Assembly (NCBI RefSeq): GCF_028858535.1
Contig: NZ_JAPMOU010000001.1
Span: 248,001 to 312,000 of the forward strand
Direction: 5' to 3'
DNA length: 64,000 nucleotides
Source of the DNA: Spartinivicinus poritis
Lineage (GTDB): Bacteria; Pseudomonadota; Gammaproteobacteria; Pseudomonadales; Zooshikellaceae
The notes beneath the pieces are model-generated. The model was not told the origin of the DNA, made no database searches, and worked only from the letters and a program-made list of their open reading frames with translations. Positions 10,303 through 17,959 of this stretch are shown here, piece after piece (the first letter of the stretch is position 1; each line of letters opens with the position of its first letter). A program made the translations under genes and the position numbers.

Positions 10303-10472
10303 TTCGCGAATGATTTTTATACTTTGTTGTCGTCGCTCTTGACCACCATGGAAGGTGGAAATACAGTTAATGCATGGAGCATTTAACTGTCACCCCAATC
10401 ACCTATTACTCATAGGCTCATGGGACTTCATCGCTCGACGGCCTCATCTAAAAGCCCTACGCTTTGGGTAAA
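10303..10472. repeat. Interspersed repeat, family B, copy 1 (with extra hairpin segment)
   Basis: This copy matches the one at 28328-28449 over CCTTC.CGAATGA, TTTGTT.TC, CCCCAATCACCTATTA, GCTCATG, a GATGGCC-like inverted segment and a TTGGGTA end. Copy 1 has about 48 extra bases (about 10342-10390) containing two hairpins: CCACC/GGTGG, and ACAGTTAATGC with GCATTTAACTGT around ATGGA. It occupies the hutG-hutU gap inside the hut operon. Confidence 0.65.
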
Positions 10473-10481
10473 CATTCTTGT

Positions 10482-11441
10482 TTATCGTGTTATTAAGTCA
10501 GTTAATCGTGCCACTAGTCTTGCTGTCTGTTGGTCACGATCAAATTCCGGATTAAATTCTGCAATATCCGTTAATTTAAGTTTGGGAAAACCATTAGCAT
10601 CGATTGCAGGTTTAATTTTGTTTTGAATTAAATGTTCTATCAGAGCTAACTCCACTCCACACACTGCAGGAGCACTTACTCCAGGTGCCGTGGCAGATGG
10701 AAAAACATCTAAACAAACGGTGAGATACAACCAGTCACATTGCTGAATAAATTGGTCAAGCTGGGCTTCAATAGCCGGCAATTGTTGCCAGTTCATGTCT
10801 CGATCCAATCGATAACTCACTTCCAGCTGCTGAGCACGATTAAATAAAGCAGCTGTATTACTAGGCTCACTGATGCCTAAGCAGCAATACTTAAAAGGGG
10901 TTTGCTGGGTTTGGCAGTATTCGGCAATTTGTCGAAAAGGCGTTCCAGAGCTGGGCCTCGCATCCTGACGTAAATCAAAATGGGCATCAAAATTAATAAT
11001 GCCAATGACGGGCTGTTGATGGCAGCCTTCAGCGTATTTAGCTAGCCCCTGATAACTACCCCAGGCGACTTCATGGCCACCGCCAATCACTAATGGAAAA
11101 TGCCGTGCTGCTAATAGCATTTCCACCTGACAGGCTAAGGTTAATTGGGCAAATTCCAGCTGATCATTAGTGCATATAATATCGCCCGCATCATAAACTG
11201 GCCGGGACAATCGATTAGGCAAATTCGCCAGCATTTGTCTTGCATTAACTGGCCCTTGGCTGGCACCGGGTCGGCCTTGATTACGCTTTACTCCCGCATC
11301 GCTGGCAAAACCCAAGATAGCAACACCTGCAGCCACCTCTGGTTTAAAAGGCTGAATTAATTGATGCCAACGCAGCCCAGCTTCACCTTCAAACTCATCC
11401 ACTCGTCCTTGCCAAAGCGACATATTGGCGGGTTTATACAT
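10482..11441 (-). CDS. hutG: Formimidoylglutamase
   Basis: HutG hydrolyses N-formimino-L-glutamate to glutamate and formamide, the last step of the four-enzyme histidine route. It is an arginase/ureohydrolase-fold enzyme of about 319 aa with Mn-binding motifs GGGHEVAWGSY, NFDAHFDLR and, near the C-terminus, a LDVFPSATAPG segment. The open frame extends to 11501, but the ATG at 11441 overlaps the hutI stop in ATGTATAA, which indicates translational coupling; a further ATG six codons on is also possible. The absence of a HutF-type deiminase in the cluster fits the direct HutG route. Confidence 0.9.
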   Translation of the reverse strand: MYKPANMSLWQGRVDEFEGEAGLRWHQLIQPFKPEVAAGVAILGFASDAGVKRNQGRPGASQGPVNARQMLANLPNRLSRPVYDAGDIICTNDQLEFAQLTLACQVEMLLAARHFPLVIGGGHEVAWGSYQGLAKYAEGCHQQPVIGIINFDAHFDLRQDARPSSGTPFRQIAEYCQTQQTPFKYCCLGISEPSNTAALFNRAQQLEVSYRLDRDMNWQQLPAIEAQLDQFIQQCDWLYLTVCLDVFPSATAPGVSAPAVCGVELALIEHLIQNKIKPAIDANGFPKLKLTDIAEFNPEFDRDQQTARLVARLTDLITR

Positions 11442-12687
11442 GTGTTTCACTCCCTGTGATCTGGCCATTAACAATTCTTTGTTTAATAACTTGTGGGCCA
11501 AATTGATAGGCCAATTCTGCCGGATGTTGAATATCCCAAAGCACCATATCAGCAGTCATGCCTTCTTTAATTACTCCCCTGGTTTCTTCCATTTTTAGCG
11601 CCTTGGCCCCATTAGCAGTAACAGCAGCAATCACTTCTGAGGGGGTCATGTGAAACAGGGTACAGCCCATATTCATCATTAGTCGTATGGATGCCAACGG
11701 CGAAGTACCGGGATTAAAGTCTGTGGCTAACGCCATGGGTACTTGATATTTTCTAAGCAGTTCCATAGGCGGTAGCTGTTGCTCCCTTAAAAAATAAAAT
11801 GCCCCTGGCAACAGCACAGCAACAGTATTACTATCTGACAGCGCTTTTACCCCTGCTTCATCCAAATACTCTAAATGATCCGCCGACCAGCCTTGATATT
11901 TTGCCGTTAAGGCCGCACCGGATAAATTCGACAGTTGCTCCACATGGGCTTTTACCCCTAGCCCATTAGCTTTAGCTGCTTGCATCACTTTTTCTGACTG
12001 GACAGGGCTAAACCCAATACCTTCACAAAATACATCAACTGCATCGGCTAATTGTTGCTCAGCTGCTTGAGGAATAATCTTATTGCAGACTAAATCAATA
12101 TATTGATCGGCTTTACCTTTAAACTCAGGAGGAACCGCATGGGCGGCTAATAACGTTGTAGAAATGTTAATAGGCCGGTGATTAGCTAATTGTTTGGCAA
12201 CTCGTAATATTTTTAATTCATCGCCCAGGGTTAAACCATAACCACTTTTAATTTCTACCGTAGTAACCCCTTCAGCGATGAGCACATCCAGTCGTGGCAA
12301 GGCTAACTTAAGCAGCTCTTCTTCAGACGCAGATCGAGTGGCAGTAACGGTGGATAGAATTCCTCCCCCTTGTTTAGCAATGGTTTCATAGGGAACACCC
12401 TCTAAACGCTGCTCAAACTCATTGGCTCGATTCCCGGCAAATACTAGGTGAGTATGGCAGTCAATTAACCCAGGACTTAACCAACCACCTTCACCATCAA
12501 TAATTCGTTTAGCTTGTGGTAAAGCAGTTCCTGAAGATTGATCCAAAATAGCGATAATCCGGCCATCCTTGACCACTACCGACTGATTTTTTGCAGTCAC
12601 TAGGCCTTTATCTGCTAGCTCACCGGTTATCAGGTTAACGTTAGTCCAGACAGTATCTGCTATGGCTGTAAAGTGCGTTTGTTCCAT
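11434..12687 (-). CDS. hutI: Imidazolonepropionase
   Basis: HutI is a metal-dependent amidohydrolase that opens 4-imidazolone-5-propionate to N-formimino-L-glutamate. The 417-aa protein has the metal-binding DCHTHLVFAGNR motif, VEIKSGYGL, HVEQLSN and a late ATDFNPGTSP motif with the catalytic Asp. It is the first structural gene of the operon. Its ATG at 12687 lies about 40 bases after the predicted start site of a promoter whose -10 is covered by a HutC-type operator. The 3' end overlaps hutG by eight bases. Confidence 0.95.
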   Translation of the reverse strand: MEQTHFTAIADTVWTNVNLITGELADKGLVTAKNQSVVVKDGRIIAILDQSSGTALPQAKRIIDGEGGWLSPGLIDCHTHLVFAGNRANEFEQRLEGVPYETIAKQGGGILSTVTATRSASEEELLKLALPRLDVLIAEGVTTVEIKSGYGLTLGDELKILRVAKQLANHRPINISTTLLAAHAVPPEFKGKADQYIDLVCNKIIPQAAEQQLADAVDVFCEGIGFSPVQSEKVMQAAKANGLGVKAHVEQLSNLSGAALTAKYQGWSADHLEYLDEAGVKALSDSNTVAVLLPGAFYFLREQQLPPMELLRKYQVPMALATDFNPGTSPLASIRLMMNMGCTLFHMTPSEVIAAVTANGAKALKMEETRGVIKEGMTADMVLWDIQHPAELAYQFGPQVIKQRIVNGQITGSETHV

Positions 12688-12729
12688 TCAGGCTTGGCCC
12701 TAATTACTGTTACTTTATTTAGTACTTAT

Positions 12730-12743
12730 TTTGTATATACAAA
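12730..12743. promoter_or_regulatory. HutC operator, promoter-proximal site
   Basis: TTTGTATATACAAA is a perfect 14-bp palindrome matching the TGTATATACA-type core bound by HutC repressors. It sits 43 bases upstream of the hutI start and overlaps the -10 element of a minus-strand promoter, so bound HutC would block RNA polymerase. The same sequence recurs at 12977-12992. Confidence 0.8.
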
Positions 12744-12762
12744 TCAGCTTACTATTTATCAA
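12734..12762 (-). promoter_or_regulatory. Proximal hut operon promoter
   Basis: On the minus strand TTGATA (12762-12757) and TATATA (12739-12734) are separated by exactly 17 bases. The -10 lies wholly inside the HutC palindrome. The predicted start site near 12727 gives a leader of about 40 bases before hutI. Confidence 0.6.
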
Positions 12763-12845
12763 CTACTTCGGCTTCTTTTATTCCTTCTATTACTTAGATA
12801 TACCTAAACTTTGGTGTCTGTTATGAATTAGTAGATGCTTCCTAG

Positions 12846-12940
12846 CTTAGGGCTAGAGATACAGGATACAGAAACTTACGAGGCATGGAGCCAATTAAAG
12901 CCTCTAAGGGTGGACTTGAGGCATGTTCTGTATCCTGTAT
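12846..12940. repeat. Nested inverted repeats between the two hut operators
   Basis: A perfect 14-bp inverted repeat, TACAGGATACAGAA (12860-12873) and TTCTGTATCCTGTA (12926-12939), encloses about 52 bases. These contain GAGGC/GCCTC arms and a direct repeat GAGGCATG. CTAGC-TTAGG-GCTAG precedes it. It would form a large cruciform or RNA hairpin in transcripts starting at the distal promoter. The GCATGGAGC inside also occurs in repeat B copy 1. Confidence 0.65.
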
Positions 12941-12976
12941 GTAGTCCTACTTGGTATCGTGGATCCAACAAACAGA

Positions 12977-12992
12977 ATTTGTATATACAAAT
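12977..12992. promoter_or_regulatory. HutC operator, distal site
   Basis: ATTTGTATATACAAAT is a perfect 16-bp palindrome with the same core as the proximal operator 247 bases away. It overlaps the end of the -10 and the start region of a second promoter-like sequence. It is 75 bases past the hutC stop codon. Confidence 0.78.
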
Positions 12993-13019
12993 ATAGATTG
13001 AGTTCAAGTTGCTCGTCAA
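12990..13019 (-). promoter_or_regulatory. Distal hut promoter
   Basis: On the minus strand TTGACG (13019-13014) and TATATT (12995-12990) are spaced by 18 bases, and the HutC palindrome begins within the -10. Transcripts from here would have a leader of about 300 bases passing through the nested inverted repeats. Confidence 0.5.
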
Positions 13020-13067
13020 TTGCTAATTTTTGACTTATTTCATAAGAATGGGAAACTTGGCTGAATT

Positions 13068-13784
13068 TTATTCAGCCATAACTGCTTGGGAGCGAAGCTT
13101 ATAACGAGAGCCAGGATGAATCAGTTTAGCAACACTAATTAACTGACCCGTTGACCAAGTACGACGGTTAACCAGTAAACAAGGCTCAGCAGACTCAATA
13201 TGTAACAACTGCTGAATACTTTCATCAGGCATAATAGCTTCAACAACATGCTCAGCCTCTGATAATGGACAGTGTTTTGATAAATACTCATTAGGGGTAG
13301 TAGCAGTGAAGTCTTGCTTTAAATAGTCAGGCACTGCTGTTGCGTTGACATAGCGCTCTTCCACCTGCAGTGGCTGGTCATTTTCCTGGTGCACAATCAA
13401 CGAATAAAAAATCGTTTCACCTTCTTGCACCCCTAATTTTAAAGCCGTTTGCTCAGTGGCAGAGACAGCTTCCAACTTAACCACCTTGCTGCTATGTACA
13501 TGGCCTCGACTACGGATTTCATCAGCAATGTTTTTTATTTCCAACAGCGGCGATTCAACTTTCAGGTCTGTCACAAACGTCCCTTGCCCAGGGTAGCGAA
13601 CCAATAACCCTTCTTTCACCAAATCCCTGATCGCTTTGTTAGCTGTCATTCGACTTACTTGAAACTTGTCAGAAAGCTCATGCTCCGTAGGAATTCGCTC
13701 ATGAGGCTTATAGTGACGATCACGAATGTTCTGGTAAATAAAATCTTTTATCTGTTGGTAGCGGGGCTTATCGTTTGTCACCAT
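13068..13784 (-). CDS. hutC: Histidine utilization repressor, GntR/HutC family
   Basis: HutC represses the hut genes and is released by urocanate. The 238-aa protein has an N-terminal winged helix-turn-helix (about residues 8-72, with RIPTEHELSDKFQVSRMTANKAI) and a C-terminal UTRA ligand-binding domain (about 90-230). It lies immediately upstream of the operon in the same orientation, and two perfect palindromes of the HutC type fill the gap before hutI. A weak TTGACC lies upstream of its own start, but no HutC palindrome does, so autoregulation is not evident. Confidence 0.93.
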   Translation of the reverse strand: MVTNDKPRYQQIKDFIYQNIRDRHYKPHERIPTEHELSDKFQVSRMTANKAIRDLVKEGLLVRYPGQGTFVTDLKVESPLLEIKNIADEIRSRGHVHSSKVVKLEAVSATEQTALKLGVQEGETIFYSLIVHQENDQPLQVEERYVNATAVPDYLKQDFTATTPNEYLSKHCPLSEAEHVVEAIMPDESIQQLLHIESAEPCLLVNRRTWSTGQLISVAKLIHPGSRYKLRSQAVMAE

Positions 13785-14148
13785 AACGCTCTAATTCTGC
13801 TTTTTCTGAGTTACTCACACAAACTGTGGATAAGTATGTGAATTTGTTTGGGTCAAACGCCTGTATTAATGAATCTACCAGCTGTTAGCACAGCTGCTCA
13901 ATTTGGCAACTACTCCTTTTTACTGGCGAGCATCTCTAAAAATACCCTTACTCCTAATAACCACTCATACGTAGAAATTAACAGGCATTCTTAGAATACC
14001 ATCAATTACTAACTTCGAAGCAAACATTATTCGAACCTGCCAGCAATTTGCGGTAAGATCGCCCATCTTTTCAACACCGTAGTTACTGGGTATCGCAAAA
14101 TTTCGCATCTCCCCAGGTGTTTAACTTGGTCAATGAGGAAGTTATTAA
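13785..14148. other. Divergent control region, hutC / purine permease
   Basis: This gap holds no gene. Visible elements are a DnaA-box-like TGTGGATAA at 13825-13833 and a small inverted repeat AGCTGT-TAGC-ACAGCT at 13880-13895. A GAGGAAG ribosome binding site precedes the permease. No TGTATATACA site is present. Confidence 0.5.
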
Positions 14149-15441
14149 ATGCTTGAGGCATTATTTAAACTCAAAGCCCACAATACCTGTGTCAAAACTG
14201 AAGTATTAGCTGGTTTTACCACTTTCTTAACGATGGCGTACATCGTGTTTGTTAACCCTAATATGCTGGCAGCGGCGGGAATGGATCAAGGGGCTGTGTT
14301 TGTCGCTACCTGCCTAGCAGCCGCTATTGGTTGCTTGATAATGGGGCTCTGGGCAAACTACCCCATCGCCTTAGCCCCCGGAATGGGACTCAATGCCTTT
14401 TTTACATTTACTGTTGTCAATCAACTTCACTACCCATGGGAAGTGGCATTAGGTGCTGTCTTTATCTCCGGCATCTGTTTCTTTTTATTAAGCGCCTTTC
14501 GTATTCGAGAATGGATCATCAACAGTATACCCATGGCATTGCGGGTAGGGATTGGTGCAGGCATAGGCTTATTTTTAGGCTTTATTGCATTAAAGAACGC
14601 AGGCTTGGTGGTTGATAACCCTGCAACATTTGTTACCTTGGGTAATATTGCTTCATTCCCCGTTGCCATGGCTGCGCTAGGGTTCTTTTTAATCATTGCC
14701 TTAAGTTACCGCCAAGTAACCGGCAGCGTTATGGTCAGTATCTTAGCAGTGACAATTATTAGCCTGTTAGCTGGTCAAACGGAATACCAAGGTATTGTCT
14801 CAATGCCCCCCAGCTTAACGCCAACCTTAATGCAACTAAATATTGCTGATGCATTAGAAGTCGGCATGATCAGTATTATCTTCGCGTTTATTTTCGTTGA
14901 TTTGTTTGATACCTCAGGCACACTGATTGCTGTTGCCCAAAAAGGTAAAATGCTGGATAAACAAGGTCGATTACCTCGACTGGGCAAAGCCCTAATGGCT
15001 GATAGTTCAGCCTCGATGGCCGGCGCCATGTTAGGTACCTCTACCACCACCAGTTATATTGAAAGTGCATCAGGTATCGAAGCAGGTGGTAGAACCGGTT
15101 TAACTGCGGTAGTTGTCGCGGGCCTGTTTTTATTATGTTTATTTTTCTCTCCTTTAGTTGGTACTGTTCCTGCCTATGCTACAGCTCCCGCATTATTTTA
15201 TGTGGCCGTCCTAATGACTGGCGGACTAACTCATATTAATTGGGATGATATTACGGATGCGGCACCCGTTGTGATTGCTGCCGTTACTATGCCACTCACA
15301 TTTTCTATTTCTAATGGCATAGCGCTTGGTTTTATTTCATACACTATTATCAAATTACTCAGTGGTAAAACCAGCCAATTGAACCCAGCACTATTAATCC
15401 TGAGTGTTTTATTTTTAGTTAAGTTATCTCTTTTTAATTAA
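14149..15441 (+). CDS. NCS2/AzgA-type purine (guanine/hypoxanthine) permease
   Basis: This is a polytopic inner-membrane proton symporter of 430 aa with about a dozen hydrophobic segments. The AzgA/PbuG branch of NCS2 is indicated by APGMGLNAFFTF near residue 83 and by the FVDLFDTSGTLIAVA segment around residue 245. Substrates of characterised relatives are guanine, hypoxanthine, xanthine or adenine; the exact one cannot be read here. The gene is divergent from hutC and not a histidine transporter by sequence. trmA follows after a short gap with no terminator, so they may be cotranscribed. Confidence 0.88.
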   Translation: MLEALFKLKAHNTCVKTEVLAGFTTFLTMAYIVFVNPNMLAAAGMDQGAVFVATCLAAAIGCLIMGLWANYPIALAPGMGLNAFFTFTVVNQLHYPWEVALGAVFISGICFFLLSAFRIREWIINSIPMALRVGIGAGIGLFLGFIALKNAGLVVDNPATFVTLGNIASFPVAMAALGFFLIIALSYRQVTGSVMVSILAVTIISLLAGQTEYQGIVSMPPSLTPTLMQLNIADALEVGMISIIFAFIFVDLFDTSGTLIAVAQKGKMLDKQGRLPRLGKALMADSSASMAGAMLGTSTTTSYIESASGIEAGGRTGLTAVVVAGLFLLCLFFSPLVGTVPAYATAPALFYVAVLMTGGLTHINWDDITDAAPVVIAAVTMPLTFSISNGIALGFISYTIIKLLSGKTSQLNPALLILSVLFLVKLSLFN

Positions 15442-15466
15442 TTGAATTGTGATTGGTATAGAGCCC

Positions 15467-16552
15467 ATGGCTGTTATTCATATCGACCCTAAGCAATACC
15501 CCCAGCAACTCAAAGAAAAGTCTGAACAGCTCAGTGCAGCATATGCTGGCTTTAACTCGCCCCAGCTGGAAATTTACCCTTCACTGCCACAACACTACCG
15601 CATGCGGGCAGAATTTAGAATTTGGCGAGATAATGGCCGTATTCATTACGCCATGTTCAACCCAGAAAATAAGCAAGTGATTGAGGTCACCGAGTTTCCA
15701 GTAGCGACTTTATCCATTTCTGAGTTGATGCCTAAGTTATTAACCGCTTTACAAGTCAAGGAAGTTTTACACAAACGGCTATTTCAAGTGGAATTTCTTG
15801 CTAGTCAAACAGGTGATGTATTAGTCAGCTTAATTTATCATAAGCCATTAGATGACAGCTGGGAACAAGCAGCTAAGCAACTGGAGCAGCAACTAAATAT
15901 CTACATTATAGGCCGCTCACGCAAACAACGAGTGGTGCTCAGTCAAGACTATGTTATAGAAAAGCTGACCGTTGACGAACAAAGCTATTACTATCAACAA
16001 ATCGAAAATAGTTTCACTCAACCTAACGCCCATGTGTGCGAAAAAATGCTAAGCTGGGCAAAAGGTATTGCTGAAGAGCTAAGTGGTGATTTACTAGAAC
16101 TTTACTGTGGTAATGGTAATTTTACCATTCCACTAGCCAAGCAATTTAATAAAGTATTGGCAACAGAAATTTCAAAAACCTCCGTCAAAGCAGCTGAGTA
16201 CAACTTTCAGCGCAATAATATTGAGAATGTTACTATCGCCAGAATGGCCAGTGAAGAATTAACTGAAGCACTCAATAAAATCAGAGCCTTTCGCCGCCTT
16301 GCCCATGTAAACTTAGACGACTACCAGTTTTCCACAGTTTTTGTCGACCCACCCAGAGCCGGGCTTGATCCTGCAACAGAAGAGTTGGTTAAGCGGTTTG
16401 ATAATATTATTTATATTTCCTGTAACCCAACTACACAACAACAAAATATTGCAAACCTAATGGATACCCACCAGGTAAAGCGCTTTGCTTTATTTGATCA
16501 GTTTCCTTACACCCATCATATGGAAGCAGGTGTATTGTTGCAAAAAAGATAA
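15467..16552 (+). CDS. trmA: tRNA (uracil-54-C5)-methyltransferase
   Basis: TrmA makes ribothymidine-54 in the T-loop of tRNAs with S-adenosylmethionine. The 361-aa protein has a SAM-binding LYCGNGNFTIPLA motif, FVDPPRAGLD and the catalytic nucleophile Cys319 in YISCNP. I chose the ATG at 15467 because MAVIHIDPKQY aligns without gap to the E. coli start; an upstream in-frame GTG at 15449 is less likely. No TRAM domain or Fe-S cysteine cluster is present, which separates it from RlmD. It ends at a strong bidirectional terminator. Confidence 0.94.
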   Translation: MAVIHIDPKQYPQQLKEKSEQLSAAYAGFNSPQLEIYPSLPQHYRMRAEFRIWRDNGRIHYAMFNPENKQVIEVTEFPVATLSISELMPKLLTALQVKEVLHKRLFQVEFLASQTGDVLVSLIYHKPLDDSWEQAAKQLEQQLNIYIIGRSRKQRVVLSQDYVIEKLTVDEQSYYYQQIENSFTQPNAHVCEKMLSWAKGIAEELSGDLLELYCGNGNFTIPLAKQFNKVLATEISKTSVKAAEYNFQRNNIENVTIARMASEELTEALNKIRAFRRLAHVNLDDYQFSTVFVDPPRAGLDPATEELVKRFDNIIYISCNPTTQQQNIANLMDTHQVKRFALFDQFPYTHHMEAGVLLQKR

Positions 16553-16556
16553 CATC

Positions 16557-16597
16557 AAAAAGGCTGTGCTTTAGAATATAACAATACAGCCTTTTTT
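16557..16597. terminator. Bidirectional rho-independent terminator
   Basis: AAAAAGGCTGT and ACAGCCTTTTTT form an 11-bp stem with an 18-nt loop and U-tracts on both strands. It ends trmA on the plus strand and the small membrane-peptide gene on the minus strand. Confidence 0.9.
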
Positions 16598-16614
16598 CTA
16601 CTGTACTACACTCT

Positions 16615-16746
16615 TCACGAATGATCCGGCCGCTCAATTCGGCTTTCTACTAGCGTAACGATAATTCCTACAGCAAGCCCTGCAATCAAGATAGTGCCCA
16701 GAGAAATCATCAATGTCATACCAGCAACCGCAACTGTTGAGCCCAT
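16615..16746 (-). CDS. Small single-pass membrane peptide
   Basis: This is a 43-44 codon gene. Two adjacent ATGs (16749 and 16746) follow AGGTGG; the second has the better spacing. The product begins MGSTVAVAG, has one hydrophobic helix of about 26 residues (MTLMISLGTILIAGLAVGII) and a short charged tail VESRIERPDHS. The ribosome binding site, the membrane helix and the terminator directly downstream together support a real gene. I do not recognise a family. It may be cotranscribed with the secreted protein gene at 16826, 77 bases upstream. Confidence 0.6.
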   Translation of the reverse strand: MGSTVAVAGMTLMISLGTILIAGLAVGIIVTLVESRIERPDHS

Positions 16747-16825
16747 CATTCCACCTCATTAAGCGTGCATCAAAGATAATATGAAACAGCTTAAAAGAGA
16801 TGGTTAACTCCTGAGTTGATTAGGA

Positions 16826-17326
16826 TCAACGGCGCTTGCATTTATAATCAATAGTTCCGCCAATATGGGAGCCTGCTTGAAAAATATAATGAGCACTGAC
16901 TTCTTTATCAAGGCTGGTTGGTAGCACAAAAGAGCCCCACATACCACCACCATCAAAACCGTTGGTAGTCACTGCATTAAAAGGCTTAAATTGATAATGA
17001 TCCTGGTAAACAACAGGGTTATAATCTGGATTTTGATAAAGTCGGCCAAATCGAAATAAAGCATAATAGCCATAACGATCAGCTAAAATAGACGGCTCAG
17101 TATCATCAGTCACTAACACATGGCCAAGGGTCTGAGTTAAATAAATTAATCCCTTTTCATCCTTCATCAACTTCATCTCAAGCCGAGAATTCACCGGCGC
17201 ACCCGCTCCATTCTGACATATTTTGCCATCGGCATAACATAAATACCGAGCTACATAATCATCTGCAACTGCTACTTGACTGGTAGCAGGCAAAAGTGAA
17301 GCAAAAAATAATAAATAACGATTCAA
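16826..17326 (-). CDS. Hypothetical secreted protein
   Basis: The 166-aa product has a Sec signal peptide (MNRYLLFFASLLPATSQVAVA, cleavage near residue 21) and a mature part of about 145 residues with several cysteines, including CYADGKICQNG early and YKCKRR at the end, suggesting periplasmic disulfides. Many Tyr, Phe and Gly residues suggest a beta-rich fold. I recognise no family and assign no function. It is followed on the same strand by the small membrane peptide gene. Confidence 0.65.
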   Translation of the reverse strand: MNRYLLFFASLLPATSQVAVADDYVARYLCYADGKICQNGAGAPVNSRLEMKLMKDEKGLIYLTQTLGHVLVTDDTEPSILADRYGYYALFRFGRLYQNPDYNPVVYQDHYQFKPFNAVTTNGFDGGGMWGSFVLPTSLDKEVSAHYIFQAGSHIGGTIDYKCKRR

Positions 17327-17959
17327 GATCAGTTCCTTAGTAAATAGTAACTTTCAAAAAGAAGTGTTCAAAAAATCAAAAAGACCAACTGCGTTTTAAT
17401 TTAAAGCAATACTAAAACAGCAGTTTCTTATTTATAAAATAAAAACAGCGTAAAAAAAGCAACATACAATAAATATTTTATTCAGACTAAACAGTCATAT
17501 ACAGACCGATAGATCACCTGCAAAAATCATATACACTCAAGCAACTATTAGAGATAGACTTTAATTGAAGGACTTCTATCCTCTACAGCCACTTATATCG
17601 TATTCGACAATCCAACATTTACTAAAGTCCAATAAAAAATACTTTCTTTTTAAGTTAAAATTTAGTAACAATACACCCTCAGTCATAACAGATATAAACC
17701 AAACAAATAACTAAAGCGAGTTTCATAATAATAAAAAGTTTTTATTCACTTACTTAACCATTAAATAATTTAATGCCTCACCACCTTTAATTAATAGTTA
17801 ATCGTAGGTGTGCAGGTTATATTTCAGCCTATTGGTTTATAAAAAACTCATCGGGCGAGTGGTTGTTTGCTAAAAAATACGGCAGGTAAGTGAGTAAGAA
17901 GTAGCTATAGCCCTTATAAAACAAGGGTATAAAACAACCTTTAGGAGTAGATAATAACA
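17327..17959. other. Long AT-rich gap upstream of the porin gene
   Basis: No gene is visible in this 633-base gap between divergent genes. Near its right end CCCTT/AAGGG at about 17911-17928 makes a small hairpin. A TAGGAG lies about 12 bases before the porin ATG, a rather long spacing. I see no clear operator. Confidence 0.5.

Noticed and set aside
16613-16624. CTTCACGAATGA identical to the left end of repeat B copy 2
   Set aside because: Only these 12 bases match and the rest of the repeat is absent, so I do not call a third repeat copy.
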